Assembly: GCA_963575745.1 (NCBI GenBank)
Contig: CAUYUJ010020527.1
Coordinates: forward strand, 402,964-466,963
Length of the DNA: 64,000 bases
Reading direction: 5' to 3'
Source: Prorocentrum cordatum
Taxonomy: Eukaryota; Sar; Dinophyceae; Prorocentrales; Prorocentraceae
A model generated the notes under the pieces. The model was not told where the DNA came from and did no database searches. It saw only the letters and a list, made by a program, of their open reading frames with translations. The stretch's first letter is position 1. Each line of letters starts with the position of its first letter. Below, in pieces: positions 10,991 through 20,460 of this stretch. Position numbers and translations under genes: made by a program.

Positions 10991-11326
10991 AACAGAATCT
11001 CAATGCACAAGAAAATTACAGCTTAAAGAGTTGCGGCAGGACGAAGGAGGGAGACCAACAAAAACACGCCTCATCTTCATGCTGTAAACTTCCTGATCGC
11101 TCGGAAGCAGCACGGCCGGCCGAACGCCGGTTGGAGAGGCTATGAAAATGCGGCAAAACACATGAGGAAAGCGGAAGGGAGGAGGGGGAAGAAGGAGAGG
11201 GAGGGGGGAGGGAGGGAGGGAGGGAGGAGGAAGGAACAGCAGCAGACGACAAACGACGAGGAGAGAGAAAGGAAGAGGAGGCGAGCGAAGCCCCAAAAAA
11301 GGCGGCGACGCGCGACGCGCGCACCA

Positions 11327-11339
11327 TGCTCTCCAAGCA
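11327..11339 (-). other. LINE D 3' UTR hairpin
   Basis: TGCT, loop CTCCA, AGCA (plus strand). Relative to copy A the closing pair changes from G-C to T-A on both sides, which is a compensatory change. Confidence 0.45.
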
Positions 11340-11598
11340 CGGCGGCCGGGGGGTGGAGGAGAAAGGAGGGAGGAGGGAGGGCGGACGACAGCGAGAACGA
11401 CAGCGGCAGGCAGAAGGAGAAAGGGAGGGGGAGGAAGGGGGAGGGAGGGGAAGGGAGGGAAAAAGGGGCGAAAAAAGAAACACAGAGATTAAACGGGAGG
11501 AAGCCAGTCCCTGCAGCCGCGCAGGCGGTGATGTGCGAGCGGGACGCGGCAACTGAAAAGATGCGCCCAGTCAGGGCCGGAATTCGCCACATCGCGCA

Positions 11599-12510
11599 TT
11601 AGAGCTTGCAAGCGAGACTGAAATTCGTGAACTGACGGAGCAGGTTATAGACGCTGACAAGGCCTAGCACGGAGCGCCGGGCAAAATCTGGGGCACGAAG
11701 CTGGAGAGGGTCAGGTGCCGGGCGTGGCGACGAGGGGAACGAGGAGGGGGAGGGGAGGGCAGGGCGAAAGAAAGAAGCGAAGTGACCAGGACTGAGACCT
11801 AGCAGAGAGCGATGGATAACCCCAAGCATTGCGATGTCTCTCCTTGCACACAGCGGAGCCAAAGCAAAGTGATTGAGGGCATCAAAATCAGAAATGTCCA
11901 AACTACGAAGAAAACTGTTTTGAATGGCGTCAAGGGGAGCGAGAACAGAGGAAAAAGCGAAATGGAATGCACAGGTCCTATATTCGATAAAAGATAAAAC
12001 TTGGGCCTGAACTGCACGTCTGCACGCTCGAACTGCGAAAAGAAACTCGGCAATATAAGAAGAATTCTGTTTTCGGGCAACTGCCTGGAGACAATCTTGA
12101 GTCACCCAAGGGTGGGAACCCTGTTTTGCAACCGTGCCTCGAGGAATAAATCGGCGCATGCCGTGCAAGATACGATCAGAGCGAGCTCGAGCTCCATCGT
12201 CTACGCTAGCGCCAATTACATCGTGCCACGGTGTCTCACTGAGGCATCGCCTGAGGTCGCGCCAATTCGCTTGAGAGTACCTCCAACACTCGCGCGACAC
12301 ACTCGAGCGAGAGACTGGAGAAAAAGAAATGGAAGATACAACTATATCGTGATCAGCTAGCTTTGGTAGTACGGCAACCGAAACTTCGTCCGGCAAGTCG
12401 GTCAAAACTAAATCCAACAAATTTTCGCCCCGGGTCGGCGATTGAACTCGTTGGGAAAAAACCGTGCAACGAACACCAACTACGAAGAGCAATGCCTTCC
12501 GAACTGACAA
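11599..12510 (-). CDS. Endonuclease C-terminus fused to RT C-terminus, RT core absent
   Basis: One uninterrupted frame of about 304 codons. It starts in the endonuclease (TRGENLLDLVLTDLPDEV, then LADHDIVV with the Asp-His pair of the active site), continues into the linker (HPWVTQDCLQAVARKQ) and then passes directly from FAVRACRRAVQ to AQVLSFIEYRTCAF. In copies C and E the second block lies C-terminal to the RT palm. All RT motifs A, B and C are therefore missing, yet the reading frame is kept to the normal C-terminus (RRDIAMLGVIHRSLLGLS). The join is at about 12010-12020. It could arise by deletion or by reverse transcription of a spliced LINE RNA. No protein function is shown; it would at best be an endonuclease with the LINE C-terminal domain. 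Confidence 0.75.
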   Translation of the reverse strand: MSVRKALLFVVGVRCTVFSQRVQSPTRGENLLDLVLTDLPDEVSVAVLPKLADHDIVVSSISFSPVSRSSVSRECWRYSQANWRDLRRCLSETPWHDVIGASVDDGARARSDRILHGMRRFIPRGTVAKQGSHPWVTQDCLQAVARKQNSSYIAEFLFAVRACRRAVQAQVLSFIEYRTCAFHFAFSSVLAPLDAIQNSFLRSLDISDFDALNHFALAPLCARRDIAMLGVIHRSLLGLSPGHFASFFRPALPSPSSFPSSPRPAPDPLQLRAPDFARRSVLGLVSVYNLLRQFTNFSLACKL

Positions 12511-12985
12511 TACGTGAAAACTTCAACCAATGCTTATGGTGGATGTTTAAACCGCCAATGACGACTGTACCTACACAGAAGGCCGAATGCTGAGCCCAAT
12601 CCGCCCGGAAACTATTTAAGGCAGTGAGATCTCCGTAACACGGCGGTCTGCACCAACACGCCAACAAAATCAGACCGATGTCTGCATGGTACAACATACC
12701 AACAATTTCTGCTGAAATGCAATTCGGTAGGGGCGAAAACAACGAAACTAAAGAATCAAGAAAAAATACAAGCACTCCGCCTCCGTTCGCGTGACGATCT
12801 CGTCTACCTATAATAATATAGTGAGTCGGCTGTGGGTGCATGCAACTGCTATCAATATTTGTCTCGTTCAAGGAAACGAGGGAGGGAAGGAATGGAAAAA
12901 CCGAATAAACGACACTCGAACTCAGCCCTGTGAGAAAAAACCGTCGAGATTCACGTGAAAAATAGTAAGATGATATAAAACAAAA
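12353..12985 (-). pseudogene. LINE D AP-endonuclease-like domain, N-terminal part
   Basis: Minus-strand translation begins with IFHVNLDGFF at about 12970, comparable to ILHVNIQGF in copy F. After a frameshift near 12935 it continues with FPFLPSLVSLNETNIDSS (the ET metal-binding block), RRDRHANGGGVLVFF, then VVIGGLNIHHKHWLKFS (the normally acidic position of GDLN is Gly here) and SSEGIALRSW. A further frameshift near 12420-12500 links it to the fused frame 11599-12510. The GDLN-to-GGLN change would remove a catalytic Asp. Confidence 0.7.
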
Positions 12986-13468
12986 GGCGGTAAAGGCCTG
13001 GATTCTCGCTCGAAAAAATCAACCGAAACCTGAACTGCGCTCGGAAACATCTCTAGCTGCTCTTTGAGAACACACTTTTTTTTACTTTTTTTTATTTTTT
13101 TACACGCCTCGGCAAAGCCTCGATTCTCACCACGTGAAGCAAGACAGAGCACAGACCAGATAAAAAAAATTAGAGTGCTCAAGTTCCCAGTGGCTTGTAA
13201 AACCTCCGGGGAAGAAGAACGGGCAGTCGGCCACCGGTCTCTTCCTGCTAAAACGCACAGGAACGACGAGGAACAGGGGAGAGCGAGGAAGAGAACGAGA
13301 GGGAAGGCGCCGGACGCGCCGGGCGGGAAATCCGCCTGCGGGCCGAGCACCGCTCAGTAACCGCACTGGGGGGGAGGAGCCAGGGAGAAGAGCGAGAGCG
13401 GAGGGAGGGGGAAGAACGAGCGACCGGGCCGCAGAAATTTTCCAGCGATAGTCTCCTACACTACCGGG

Positions 13469-15136
13469 TCATGGCTTCCAGTCCCTCCAGGCCCGAAGCG
13501 GGTGGGAAGCCATCGGAATTCTCCACGACAGCGTGGTTTTCCAGTCATCACATCCATTCGCGGCTCTGGTTTTAACCAGGTCCGACAACAAGTGTTGAAA
13601 TTCTTTAACGCTGGAAGCAGCAACGACCGAGTCTGGAAGGATGTTGTATACCCGGATGCCCCCTAAGCACGATCGCAACAAAAAATCTGGCGCTCTCGTA
13701 GGGCACACGTCCACTAAGTGTTTGGCGTGTCTACGGGGGGCCCTCGGCGGAGGCAGCGCGAAATCCCGCCGGAAGAACTTGCAAAATTGTTGTGGACCGA
13801 GGCCAACGATTGTCCTGTGAATTACTCCAAGCATAGCGATATCCCTGCGCACCGACAACGGTGCCAATGAGAAATGCATCAAAGCGTCGTGGTCTGACAG
13901 CGACAAAGCGGACAGAAAACGAGACAATATTAAATCTATTGGCGCTAAGACTGTATCCGCAGCGTGGGCCAAGCCTGGGGTGCGATATTCGATGTAGCTT
14001 AAAATATGGCTTTTGAATAAATGCACTAGCTCTTCAACTGTGTGGTACCGCCTAGTACGTAGCAAAGTGAGGGTCTTCCAGCCGCACTCACAAGCACACT
14101 CGTGCACTGCATCGACCATCGTGAGCTTGGGATCGAAAAGCACACCCAGCGTTTTAAATGATCCACCTAGAGGGCGCGTGAGAGAGAGAATGTGAAAGCT
14201 CTCTTTAGACGCATCAAACGAAACTCCATTCGCCTTTCCCCATTCGTGCAAACTGGAACGGCACTCTCGAAGATCGTGCATTATATCGTCCACCGGCACG
14301 CTTGAATTATAAGCTTTAAATGCATTTAAATCATCTGCAAATACTATGTCTATAAAATCATGCACAGTGATTGCACGATGCGAATCTCCAAAAAACGTGT
14401 TCCACAATGGCGGCCCGAACACCGTGCCCTGATAAGCCATATCACGCATCACGACTGGCTCAGACACCGCTCCTTGCACTACAACTGACCCTGTGCGAAG
14501 TCTCAAAAGAAGACGGTTTGCGGACACTCGATCGAAGGCCCCGGATACATCTGAGCAATATAGAGCAATCACTTTGCCTTCACTCATTGCTAATAGCCAT
14601 GATAAAACAAAAAACAAAATGGCATCCCGTGCACCCCGGCCGGCAGAATAAGCGAACTGATTCGGACCAAAAAACTGCAGTTCTACTAGCCGCGGCACGA
14701 AAAATGCACTTAAAATTCGTTCAACTACCTTTGAAATTTGCGATGTTAATTGTACTCCCCGGTAGTTTTCCGGATCACTCACGCTACGACGCTTAAACAA
14801 AGGATGAATCCAATGCACGCACCACCCCTGTGGCCAACGACCTTCGATGAGAATGCGCCGACAAAGTGTAGCAATAGGGAGCGCGAGCTCCTGAGCACAC
14901 CTCTTAAGCACACATGCTGGCACAAGATCTGGGCCCGACGCGCTCTCAGGATCGAGAGCAGACAGCTCTTTTATCACAGTGCGAAGCCTAACTGGGAGAA
15001 ACCCCGAATCGCCCCGATCCGTGCAATCAGGCACTGCAGAAAAAGAATTATCTTGGAGGGCTGGGAACACCCATTTTCCGGAGAACGTACACATATAGAT
15101 CGGCCTTGCTCTTGGGGTCCAGAGCCCACGACCCAT
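13469..15136 (-). CDS. LINE E reverse transcriptase domain, open frame
   Basis: About 555 codons open. Blocks in order: SASGPDLVPACVLKRCAQ and PENYRGVQL (fingers), FAYSAGRGARDAILFFVLSW, YCSDVSGAFDRV (motif A), MAYQGTVFGPPLWN (motif B), FADDLNAF (motif C), FKTLGVLFDPKL, HILSYIEYRTPGLAHA and RRDIAMLGVIHRTIVGLG. Between motifs A and B it reads NRLLLRLRTGSVVVQG, about 20 residues shorter than copy C, where AAGMPASLLAVLEDWL lies in the gap; this is a small in-frame palm deletion. The first residues (15090-15136) are probably out of the true frame, because the upstream linker lies in another frame (15048-15338). The catalytic Asp residues are present. There is no RNase H downstream. Confidence 0.85.
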   Translation of the reverse strand: MGRGLWTPRARPIYMCTFSGKWVFPALQDNSFSAVPDCTDRGDSGFLPVRLRTVIKELSALDPESASGPDLVPACVLKRCAQELALPIATLCRRILIEGRWPQGWCVHWIHPLFKRRSVSDPENYRGVQLTSQISKVVERILSAFFVPRLVELQFFGPNQFAYSAGRGARDAILFFVLSWLLAMSEGKVIALYCSDVSGAFDRVSANRLLLRLRTGSVVVQGAVSEPVVMRDMAYQGTVFGPPLWNTFFGDSHRAITVHDFIDIVFADDLNAFKAYNSSVPVDDIMHDLRECRSSLHEWGKANGVSFDASKESFHILSLTRPLGGSFKTLGVLFDPKLTMVDAVHECACECGWKTLTLLRTRRYHTVEELVHLFKSHILSYIEYRTPGLAHAADTVLAPIDLILSRFLSALSLSDHDALMHFSLAPLSVRRDIAMLGVIHRTIVGLGPQQFCKFFRRDFALPPPRAPRRHAKHLVDVCPTRAPDFLLRSCLGGIRVYNILPDSVVAASSVKEFQHLLSDLVKTRAANGCDDWKTTLSWRIPMASHPLRAWRDWKP

Positions 15137-15690
15137 TCGATCGCCTGAGAGATAGAGTATGTGACTTGAGTGCCTTTCCTAAAACTGACTGCGAAAGACG
15201 CCACCACAATTTCGATCCTCGCCTCAATACCTGCAGACGCTCACGAATCCTGATGGCGTATTTGTTACGTGCTGCTACTAAGCCGTCGCTGCAACGACGT
15301 GCTGCTAAAGAAAAACGATCCGTACTGCAGCCCTGCATTTTTCTTCAACGAGCTGTAAACAATTGCTGTCCAGCCAAGGGTGCGAACAACAACGCACGCG
15401 AGCATCGGAATACGGAATGAAACATTGCATCAGCTCTAAAATCAATGCCGTTAAAAAATCGGCTCCTCCGTCTGCCCTGCCAGTCCTGCGTCGCCAATCG
15501 TCTCCGAAAACCTCGCCAATCTGCGCTCTGATAATGCCACAGCCGGCGAGAGGTAAAGGAGAAGGAAACTGCAAAGGCAGCGGCGCTCGGCTCTGCGCTG
15601 TTCGCTCCACTTCCCAAGCCTGGGAAAGTAGGAACGGGAGCAAACGTCCAGCCCCCGGGTGCTTTGCTCCGTGATCAGTCGCCATTGGCT
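15060..15690 (-). pseudogene. LINE E endonuclease C-terminus and linker, frameshifted
   Basis: Frame 15345-15617 gives ADWRGFRRRLATQDW, similar to ANWRDLRRCLSETPWHD in copy D. Frame 15305-15685 gives HPWLDSNCLQLVEEKCR. Frame 15048-15338 gives FSLAARRCSDGLVAARN and RRGSKLWWRLSQSVLG. Together they are the end of the endonuclease and the basic linker before RT. Two or three frameshifts separate the blocks. Confidence 0.65.
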
Positions 15691-15763
15691 CCTTGTCGTA
15701 GCGTCCCTTTTCCTGCTCAGGAGATCGCTGACATGGAGATTTTAGCTGAGCAGCACGAACAGC

Positions 15764-16320
15764 TTGAGCACGTTCATGTCCCCCCGGGAGTGCGGGTTTC
15801 GTCCCCCCGCCGGCACCTGCGCTGCCGGAGTTTCCGGCGGAGGCATGAGTCGGAGAGAAAGCTTTGTTTCAAATGCTTCAACAGATGAATATTCGACCAG
15901 AACACAGGAAACTAAAATTTCTATCTCACAAGCCGTCGACCCTCTTAAAAATCAGATGCGAGATCTCACCGGCAGGCTCCATCGCTTTGAGACAGGTAGT
16001 TCCGGGTCAGGGGGCAGAGACAGCTGAATTTGTTGGATAAATTCGATGTTGCCCACCGTCGGGTCGCCTTCATTGGGTCCGACACGAACGACGCTAGTCT
16101 CAGGGAGACAGACATGCAGGCCTTCGTTGGTACATTGGGCGCTGTGCCAAATGGGCACCCCGGTCACTTTTTTAGCGGCCCCCGGAACAACCGCAAGATG
16201 ACCCGCGTGTCTTACAGCGGTTTGAAAGCAGATATCGTCCTTCTCTCTCCAATCCGCCTCCTCTTTCTCTGCCCCCGCCTCCGCTTGTTTCTTCCAGTCT
16301 GCAACAAACTCGTTTAACGG
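15764..16320 (+). pseudogene. LINE F ORF1-like protein remnant
   Basis: Two plus-strand frames. Frame 15764-16027 includes MSRRESFVSNASTDEYSTR and QMRDLTGRLHRFETG, a Ser-rich N-terminus followed by a short helix. Frame 16030-16317 gives LDKFDVAHRRVAFIGS, then MQAFVGTLGAVPNGHPG, which looks like the first strand and helix of an RRM-type fold as seen in many LINE ORF1 proteins. It is broken by a stop at 16025-16027. It sits directly before the endonuclease, the expected place for ORF1. The RRM reading is inference. Confidence 0.45.
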
Positions 16321-16339
16321 AATTTTTTACAGGTGCTGT

Positions 16340-17010
16340 TATTGAATCTAGTTCGCCTCAGGACGAAGAGTTGTGCGAATCCGGCTCCGGATCGTCCTTT
16401 GCATTCACCATTTTACATGTGAATATACAAGGTTTTAATTATTCTGTAGCAAAGCTCAATGCAAGTCTTTCTTTGTGTGCCTCCTCCTTCTCTCGTCTTC
16501 GTGACCGAAACGTGGCTTGACCATGCTGACAAAAATTCGCACCTGATTAATTACGAAGTAGTCGCTAGACGAGACCGGGACGGATTCCGGGGAGGCGTTG
16601 CGATTTTTGCGCATTCGACAGTAGCTTGCTGTTGTTCTCTTTGCCTCTGCTCTTCCAGTGCCGAACGGCTGTGGTTGACATTGCACTCAGATGTGGGTCC
16701 CCTTTTACTTGTTCGTTGGTATCACCTACCGCAGTACGGGAGGTAGGATCGATTCGTAGTTTTAAAGAAGAATGGCAGTCCCTGGAAATCTCCCACGTTC
16801 ACACTATACTTGTTGGTGATTTAAATGTGCACGATAAGGAATGGCTCAGGCACTCGCATTCCACGCAGCCCGAAAAGCCTCTTGTTGCGAAGAGCACGGT
16901 TTTCAGCAGCTAGGGCGAACACCAACGCGCCTGAATAATCTACTTGACCTTGTAATTACTGATTTTATGGATATCCTAGTAGAAGCGTTGCGTGCGCTCC
17001 CGGCACCGGC
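16340..17010 (+). pseudogene. LINE F AP-endonuclease-like domain
   Basis: Starts with ILHVNIQGFNYSVAKLN (about 16407), shifts frame near 16480 to PPSLVFVTETWLDH (the catalytic ET block), then RRDRDGFRGGVAIFAH, GPLLLVRWYHLPQYG and, after another shift, TILVGDLNVHDKEW (catalytic D and N, about 16800-16845), ending with RLNNLLDLVITDF (about 16930-16965). The order and motifs match LINE AP-like endonucleases, which nick target DNA. Frameshifts inactivate it. The final catalytic His block is lost at the truncation. Confidence 0.75.
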
Positions 17011-17150
17011 CCTTCGGGTGACAGTGCTGGTGCATGCGAAAGCCCCACGGGTGGTGCGCATGCGGCTCCCAAGACCGGCCTCTCAGGTGGCAGTCTTGGT
17101 GATGCACCTGGGACCGGCCCTCGGGTGGCAGCCCCGGGCCGGGTACGGTT
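17010..17150. repeat. GC-rich imperfect direct repeats
   Basis: ACCGGCCCTTCGGGTG-like sequence recurs at about 17000, 17075 and 17115 with variable spacing. It marks the truncated end of copy F. Confidence 0.4.
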
Positions 17151-17329
17151 CTTGGAAGCGTTGGACAACTTACCCGTCAAACTCTGTGACATCTCGATCG
17201 GCTGGGCATCCAGCAAGCAGATGGCTGACTGAGGGAAAATAATCGATGGAAAAATAGTGTAAGAAATGCTCCAGCAAAAGCTCACTGAAATAATAGGAAA
17301 TCGAGGTGGCCGAGAGCCACGGCGACTGG

Positions 17330-17400
17330 ATCTGATAGCTCGTGCCAGAACAACTTGAGCCACAATTGCTTCAGCCACAACAACTTGAGCCACAACTCAA
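17330..17400. repeat. GTGGCTCAAG-type short tandem repeat
   Basis: On the minus strand GTGGCTCAAGTTGTT, GTGGCTGAAGCAATT, GTGGCTCAAGTTGTT and CTGGCACGAG follow one another, a 15-bp tandem repeat. GTGGCTCAAG resembles the 3' end of the dinoflagellate spliced leader, but the rest of that leader is absent. Confidence 0.5.
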
Positions 17401-17947
17401 TAAATAAGCCTTAGAAACAACTTCAGGAGTTGCCTAAATCTGAAATGTCGACTCCGCACTTTCATTCGCAATGCAAAATGTCGAAAAGAATCAAAATTTG
17501 GAAATTTTATAAATTATTGTGAAGACTAATGTAATATTCTCGAATATGTTTATTACTCTTATAATTAAAATATTATGTTTTCTTCACAGTAAAATTCATT
17601 GTGAGACATTATAAGATTTTATTGTTTCTTTCGTTAATTTCAAATTCTATTAATCTATCGAATTTTCCATATATTAGTTTCGAGACGTTTGAGGTTTCCA
17701 AATAAAAATTCTGATTTTTTTTTTTTTTTTTTTTTTTTCATTTTGATGGTAACACATGTCGAAAACATGTTTCTGTGAAATTAATATGCGAATATGGTGT
17801 CGTGGTTTATCGATTGTTTCAAAAAGAAAACACGTTTTCCAGATGTGTTTCCCACCTATGATGGAATATTTGTGGGTCATTTTTTTTTTCGCACCCTACG
17901 TCGTTCTCCTGAATCGCTAAAACAATCACGATCAAAGATAAATTCGC

Positions 17948-18000
<53 letters not shown>

Positions 18001-18540
18001 CGAATCACACTGTAATTATCATACTGCGCAACATACATATAATAAACAAATTGTTTTAAAAAAATAAACCATTAAATTTGCTATAATACAATGTTACTTC
18101 CATCGCAACATAGAGAAATCTTACTCAAACCAACTCAATGCTCAATGACGGAAATCGTTTCTCTGATCTACGAAAACATTGAGGGATAATAAACATACGA
18201 ATTCGAAATAAATTCCGAAGCTTTAATGCACTGCATACCTTCTATAAATTTGCACTCTTGTTAATATATTATGAAAAATTCTGAACAAACAACCATTTTC
18301 TCGACTACACTGGTCTGTAAATAATCTATATTATTGCACTTCAAAAAACCCGCAACAAACGCGATTGTATTTCTAAAAAACTATTCAATTTCGAAAATAT
18401 TTTCTAATCACATCTTTGCGCAAACAAATAATGAGGACATAAAATTAATTTTCGCTTGAAATAATCGAAACATATATTTTGTTTGGGCAATACAATTTGA
18501 ATCAAACAAAATAGAAGATACAAACAATCTAATTCATTTT
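17401..18540. other. AT-rich DNA with two long T-tracts, no gene
   Basis: Strongly AT-rich sequence with T-runs at about 17717-17739 and 17951-17998. Only short open frames without known motifs. I see no gene. Confidence 0.6.
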
Positions 18541-18698
18541 TTTAATATATATATACATATACACACACACGCGCGCGTGCACACATACACGCACACGCAC
18601 ACACACACACACATGTATGTATATCGGATAGACATATAAACACACACACGCACACACACACACACTCAACTCATATATATATACCATTATAATATATA

Positions 18699-18738
<40 letters not shown>

Positions 18739-18875
18739 TATATATATATATATATCATATATATATATAATATATATATATATATATAGATATATATATA
18801 TATTATATTAGATCTAGATCTAGATTTAGATCTAGATCTACATCTATATCTCTCTCTGTCTCTCGCTCGCTCTCG

Positions 18876-18928
<53 letters not shown>

Positions 18929-18973
18929 TATATGTATGTGGTATGTATGTATGTATATATATATTAATATATA

Positions 18974-19025
<52 letters not shown>
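18541..19025. repeat. Compound microsatellite (TA, CA/CG, AGATCT, CT)
   Basis: Successive blocks: CA with CG variants (18560-18665), TA (18675-18805), AGATCT-like hexamers (18810-18845), CT (18850-18912) and TA/TATG (18913-19025). Confidence 0.9.
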
Positions 19026-19027
<2 letters not shown>

Positions 19028-19430
19028 CCAGCCCTTTGGGCGTGAGAGGTTCAGGGAGCTCTCTCTGTTCTCAACCCCCCAACCCCCTATCTTCCCCTTC
19101 GGGGAGGGGTTCACCCCTCCCCCTACCCTCTCCCGTGGACCTGGAGAGGGAGGGCCGAGTGGTGGCAAGGGGGTCTTTTTCGACTCCTGGGAGGGCCAAA
19201 AAACGACGACCCTCACGAGGATTCTGGTCCCGAGGGGGGAGGTAGTTTGGCCCCTCAACTTGTCTTTGAAACCAAAAACATTGATTTTACAACAGTTTTG
19301 GCCCCATTTTGGCATTCTGAAGGGGCCGCGCTCATCTTCCTTCATAGCAGAACCATTGATTTTACGAAGGTTTTGGCGTCATTTTATCCTTCTCAGGGGG
19401 CAGCGCTCATTTCCGCTTCTGAGGAGGTCG
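19026..19430 (+). repeat. Dispersed head repeat, copy 1
   Basis: Begins ACCAGCCCTTTGGGCGT and contains CTTCCCCTTCGGGGAGGGG, then CCCGTGGACCTGGAGAGG. It ends with a 78-bp tandem duplication (about 19255-19410) around ATTGATTTTAC and GTTTTGG. It directly precedes a forward 10/11-bp array. Copies 2 (23995) and 3 (53820) have the same order. Minus-strand translations share PKWGQN between copies 1 and 2, but no coding function is supported. Confidence 0.65.
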
Positions 19431-19650
19431 CAAGAGGCCCCAAGATGGCCCCCAAAGGCCCCCAGGAGGCTCCCAAGAGGCCTCTAAGAGGCCCCCAAGA
19501 GGCCCCAAGAGGTCACCAAAACGCCCCAATAGGCCCCCAAGAGGCCCCAAGAAGCTCCAAGAGGCCCCCGAGAGGCTCCAAAAGGCCCCCAAGAGGCGCC
19601 CAAGAGGCCCCAAAAGGCTCCAAGAGACTCCCAGGAGGCCCCACGAAGAG
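19431..19650 (+). repeat. 10/11-bp GGCCCCAAGA array, forward
   Basis: GGCCCCAAGA (10 bp) and GGCCCCCAAGA (11 bp) units alternate irregularly. Counting GG-to-GG distances gives mostly 11 and 10 with occasional double-length steps, a mean close to 10.6 bp. Confidence 0.8.
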
Positions 19651-20010
19651 CCCGAACGACTCACACCAGGACGAGGGGCCCCAACGACTCACGCCACGAA
19701 GAGCCCGAACGACTCACACCACAAGGAAGGGCCCGAACGACTCACACCAGGACGAGGCGCCCGAACGACCATCACCACGAGGAGCCCGAACGACTCACAC
19801 CACGACGCCGGCCCCGAACGACTCACACCACGGGAAGCCCGAACGAGTTACACCAGGAGGAGGGGCCCGACCGACTCACACACAAGGAGGGGACTCATAC
19901 CACGAGGAGCCCGAACGACTCACACAGAATGGGGGGCCCGAAGGAGTCACGCAAGGAAGGACGAGGGGCCCCAACAACTCACACCACGAAGAGCCGGGAC
20001 GACTCACATA
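19651..20010 (+). repeat. 25-29 bp satellite, block 1
   Basis: Repeats of CCCGAACGACTCACACCACG followed by a variable GARGAG tail, about a dozen imperfect units. Confidence 0.8.
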
Positions 20011-20460
20011 TCTGCAACGCACACGGACGCGAACTCTCGCATTATCTCTGGAGGCCCTCCCGTGGCACTGCAAACCTGCAAGTTTAGGGGAGGCCCCTCG
20101 TCCTGCTTTGTTTTTTTTCTTTCTTTGATGGGCAAGGGCGGGTGCAGTTCAGCCAGCACGTTGCGTAACGCACGACGCGCCTACTGCGCACGAGCGCGCT
20201 AGAGGAAGCATCAGAGGTTCGTCTTCCAGGCCTGGCGAGGGCCCGATCGACCTTCCCAAAAAAATCGCCAAACCTCTCACCCCCTTGGCAGCGAGGGACA
20301 GGGTGCCCTAATTTCGCAAGGGGACGAGATCGTGCAAATACAAGCTCGACAGTGGCGCGTGTCTGGGGCAGTCCGCGGTGGCAACCGTGCCTGCATGTCC
20401 TCGAGCGTTAGCCGTCACAACGCTGCTGCCACGAGGGCGGGGCCAATGGGGCAAGGAGTG
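20011..20460. other. Unassigned spacer
   Basis: Mixed sequence with a T-rich patch near 20107-20127. No gene or known element seen. Confidence 0.4.

Larger units (their letters stand above)
11060..13068 (-). mobile_element. LINE copy D, RT-core deletion derivative
   Basis: Minus-strand copy with a purine-rich 3' UTR (11160-11550) holding the CTCCA hairpin, a fused endonuclease/RT-C-terminus frame and an almost complete endonuclease to about 12985. The upstream frame is open to about 13065, where the T-rich tail of copy E starts. The exact 3' end near 11060 is unclear; its tail is not T-rich like the others. Confidence 0.7.
13075..15690 (-). mobile_element. LINE copy E, most complete RT copy
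   Basis: Minus-strand copy. A T-rich tail (13077-13101) with the best terminal motif (ACACGCCTCGGCAAAGCCTCG then TTCTCACCACGTG), a 3' UTR to about 13460, a long open RT frame (13469-15090), a linker and an endonuclease C-terminus up to about 15690. The endonuclease N-terminus is missing. Its tail directly abuts the 5' end of copy D. Confidence 0.8.
15700..17240 (+). mobile_element. LINE copy F, inverted relative to A-E
   Basis: The only plus-strand copy of the family. It carries an ORF1-like region followed by an endonuclease and stops near 17000, before any RT. It faces copy E head to head across about 15690. The missing 3' half is unusual, because incomplete reverse transcription removes the 5' end. 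Rearrangement or a later deletion is therefore likely. Confidence 0.65.
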
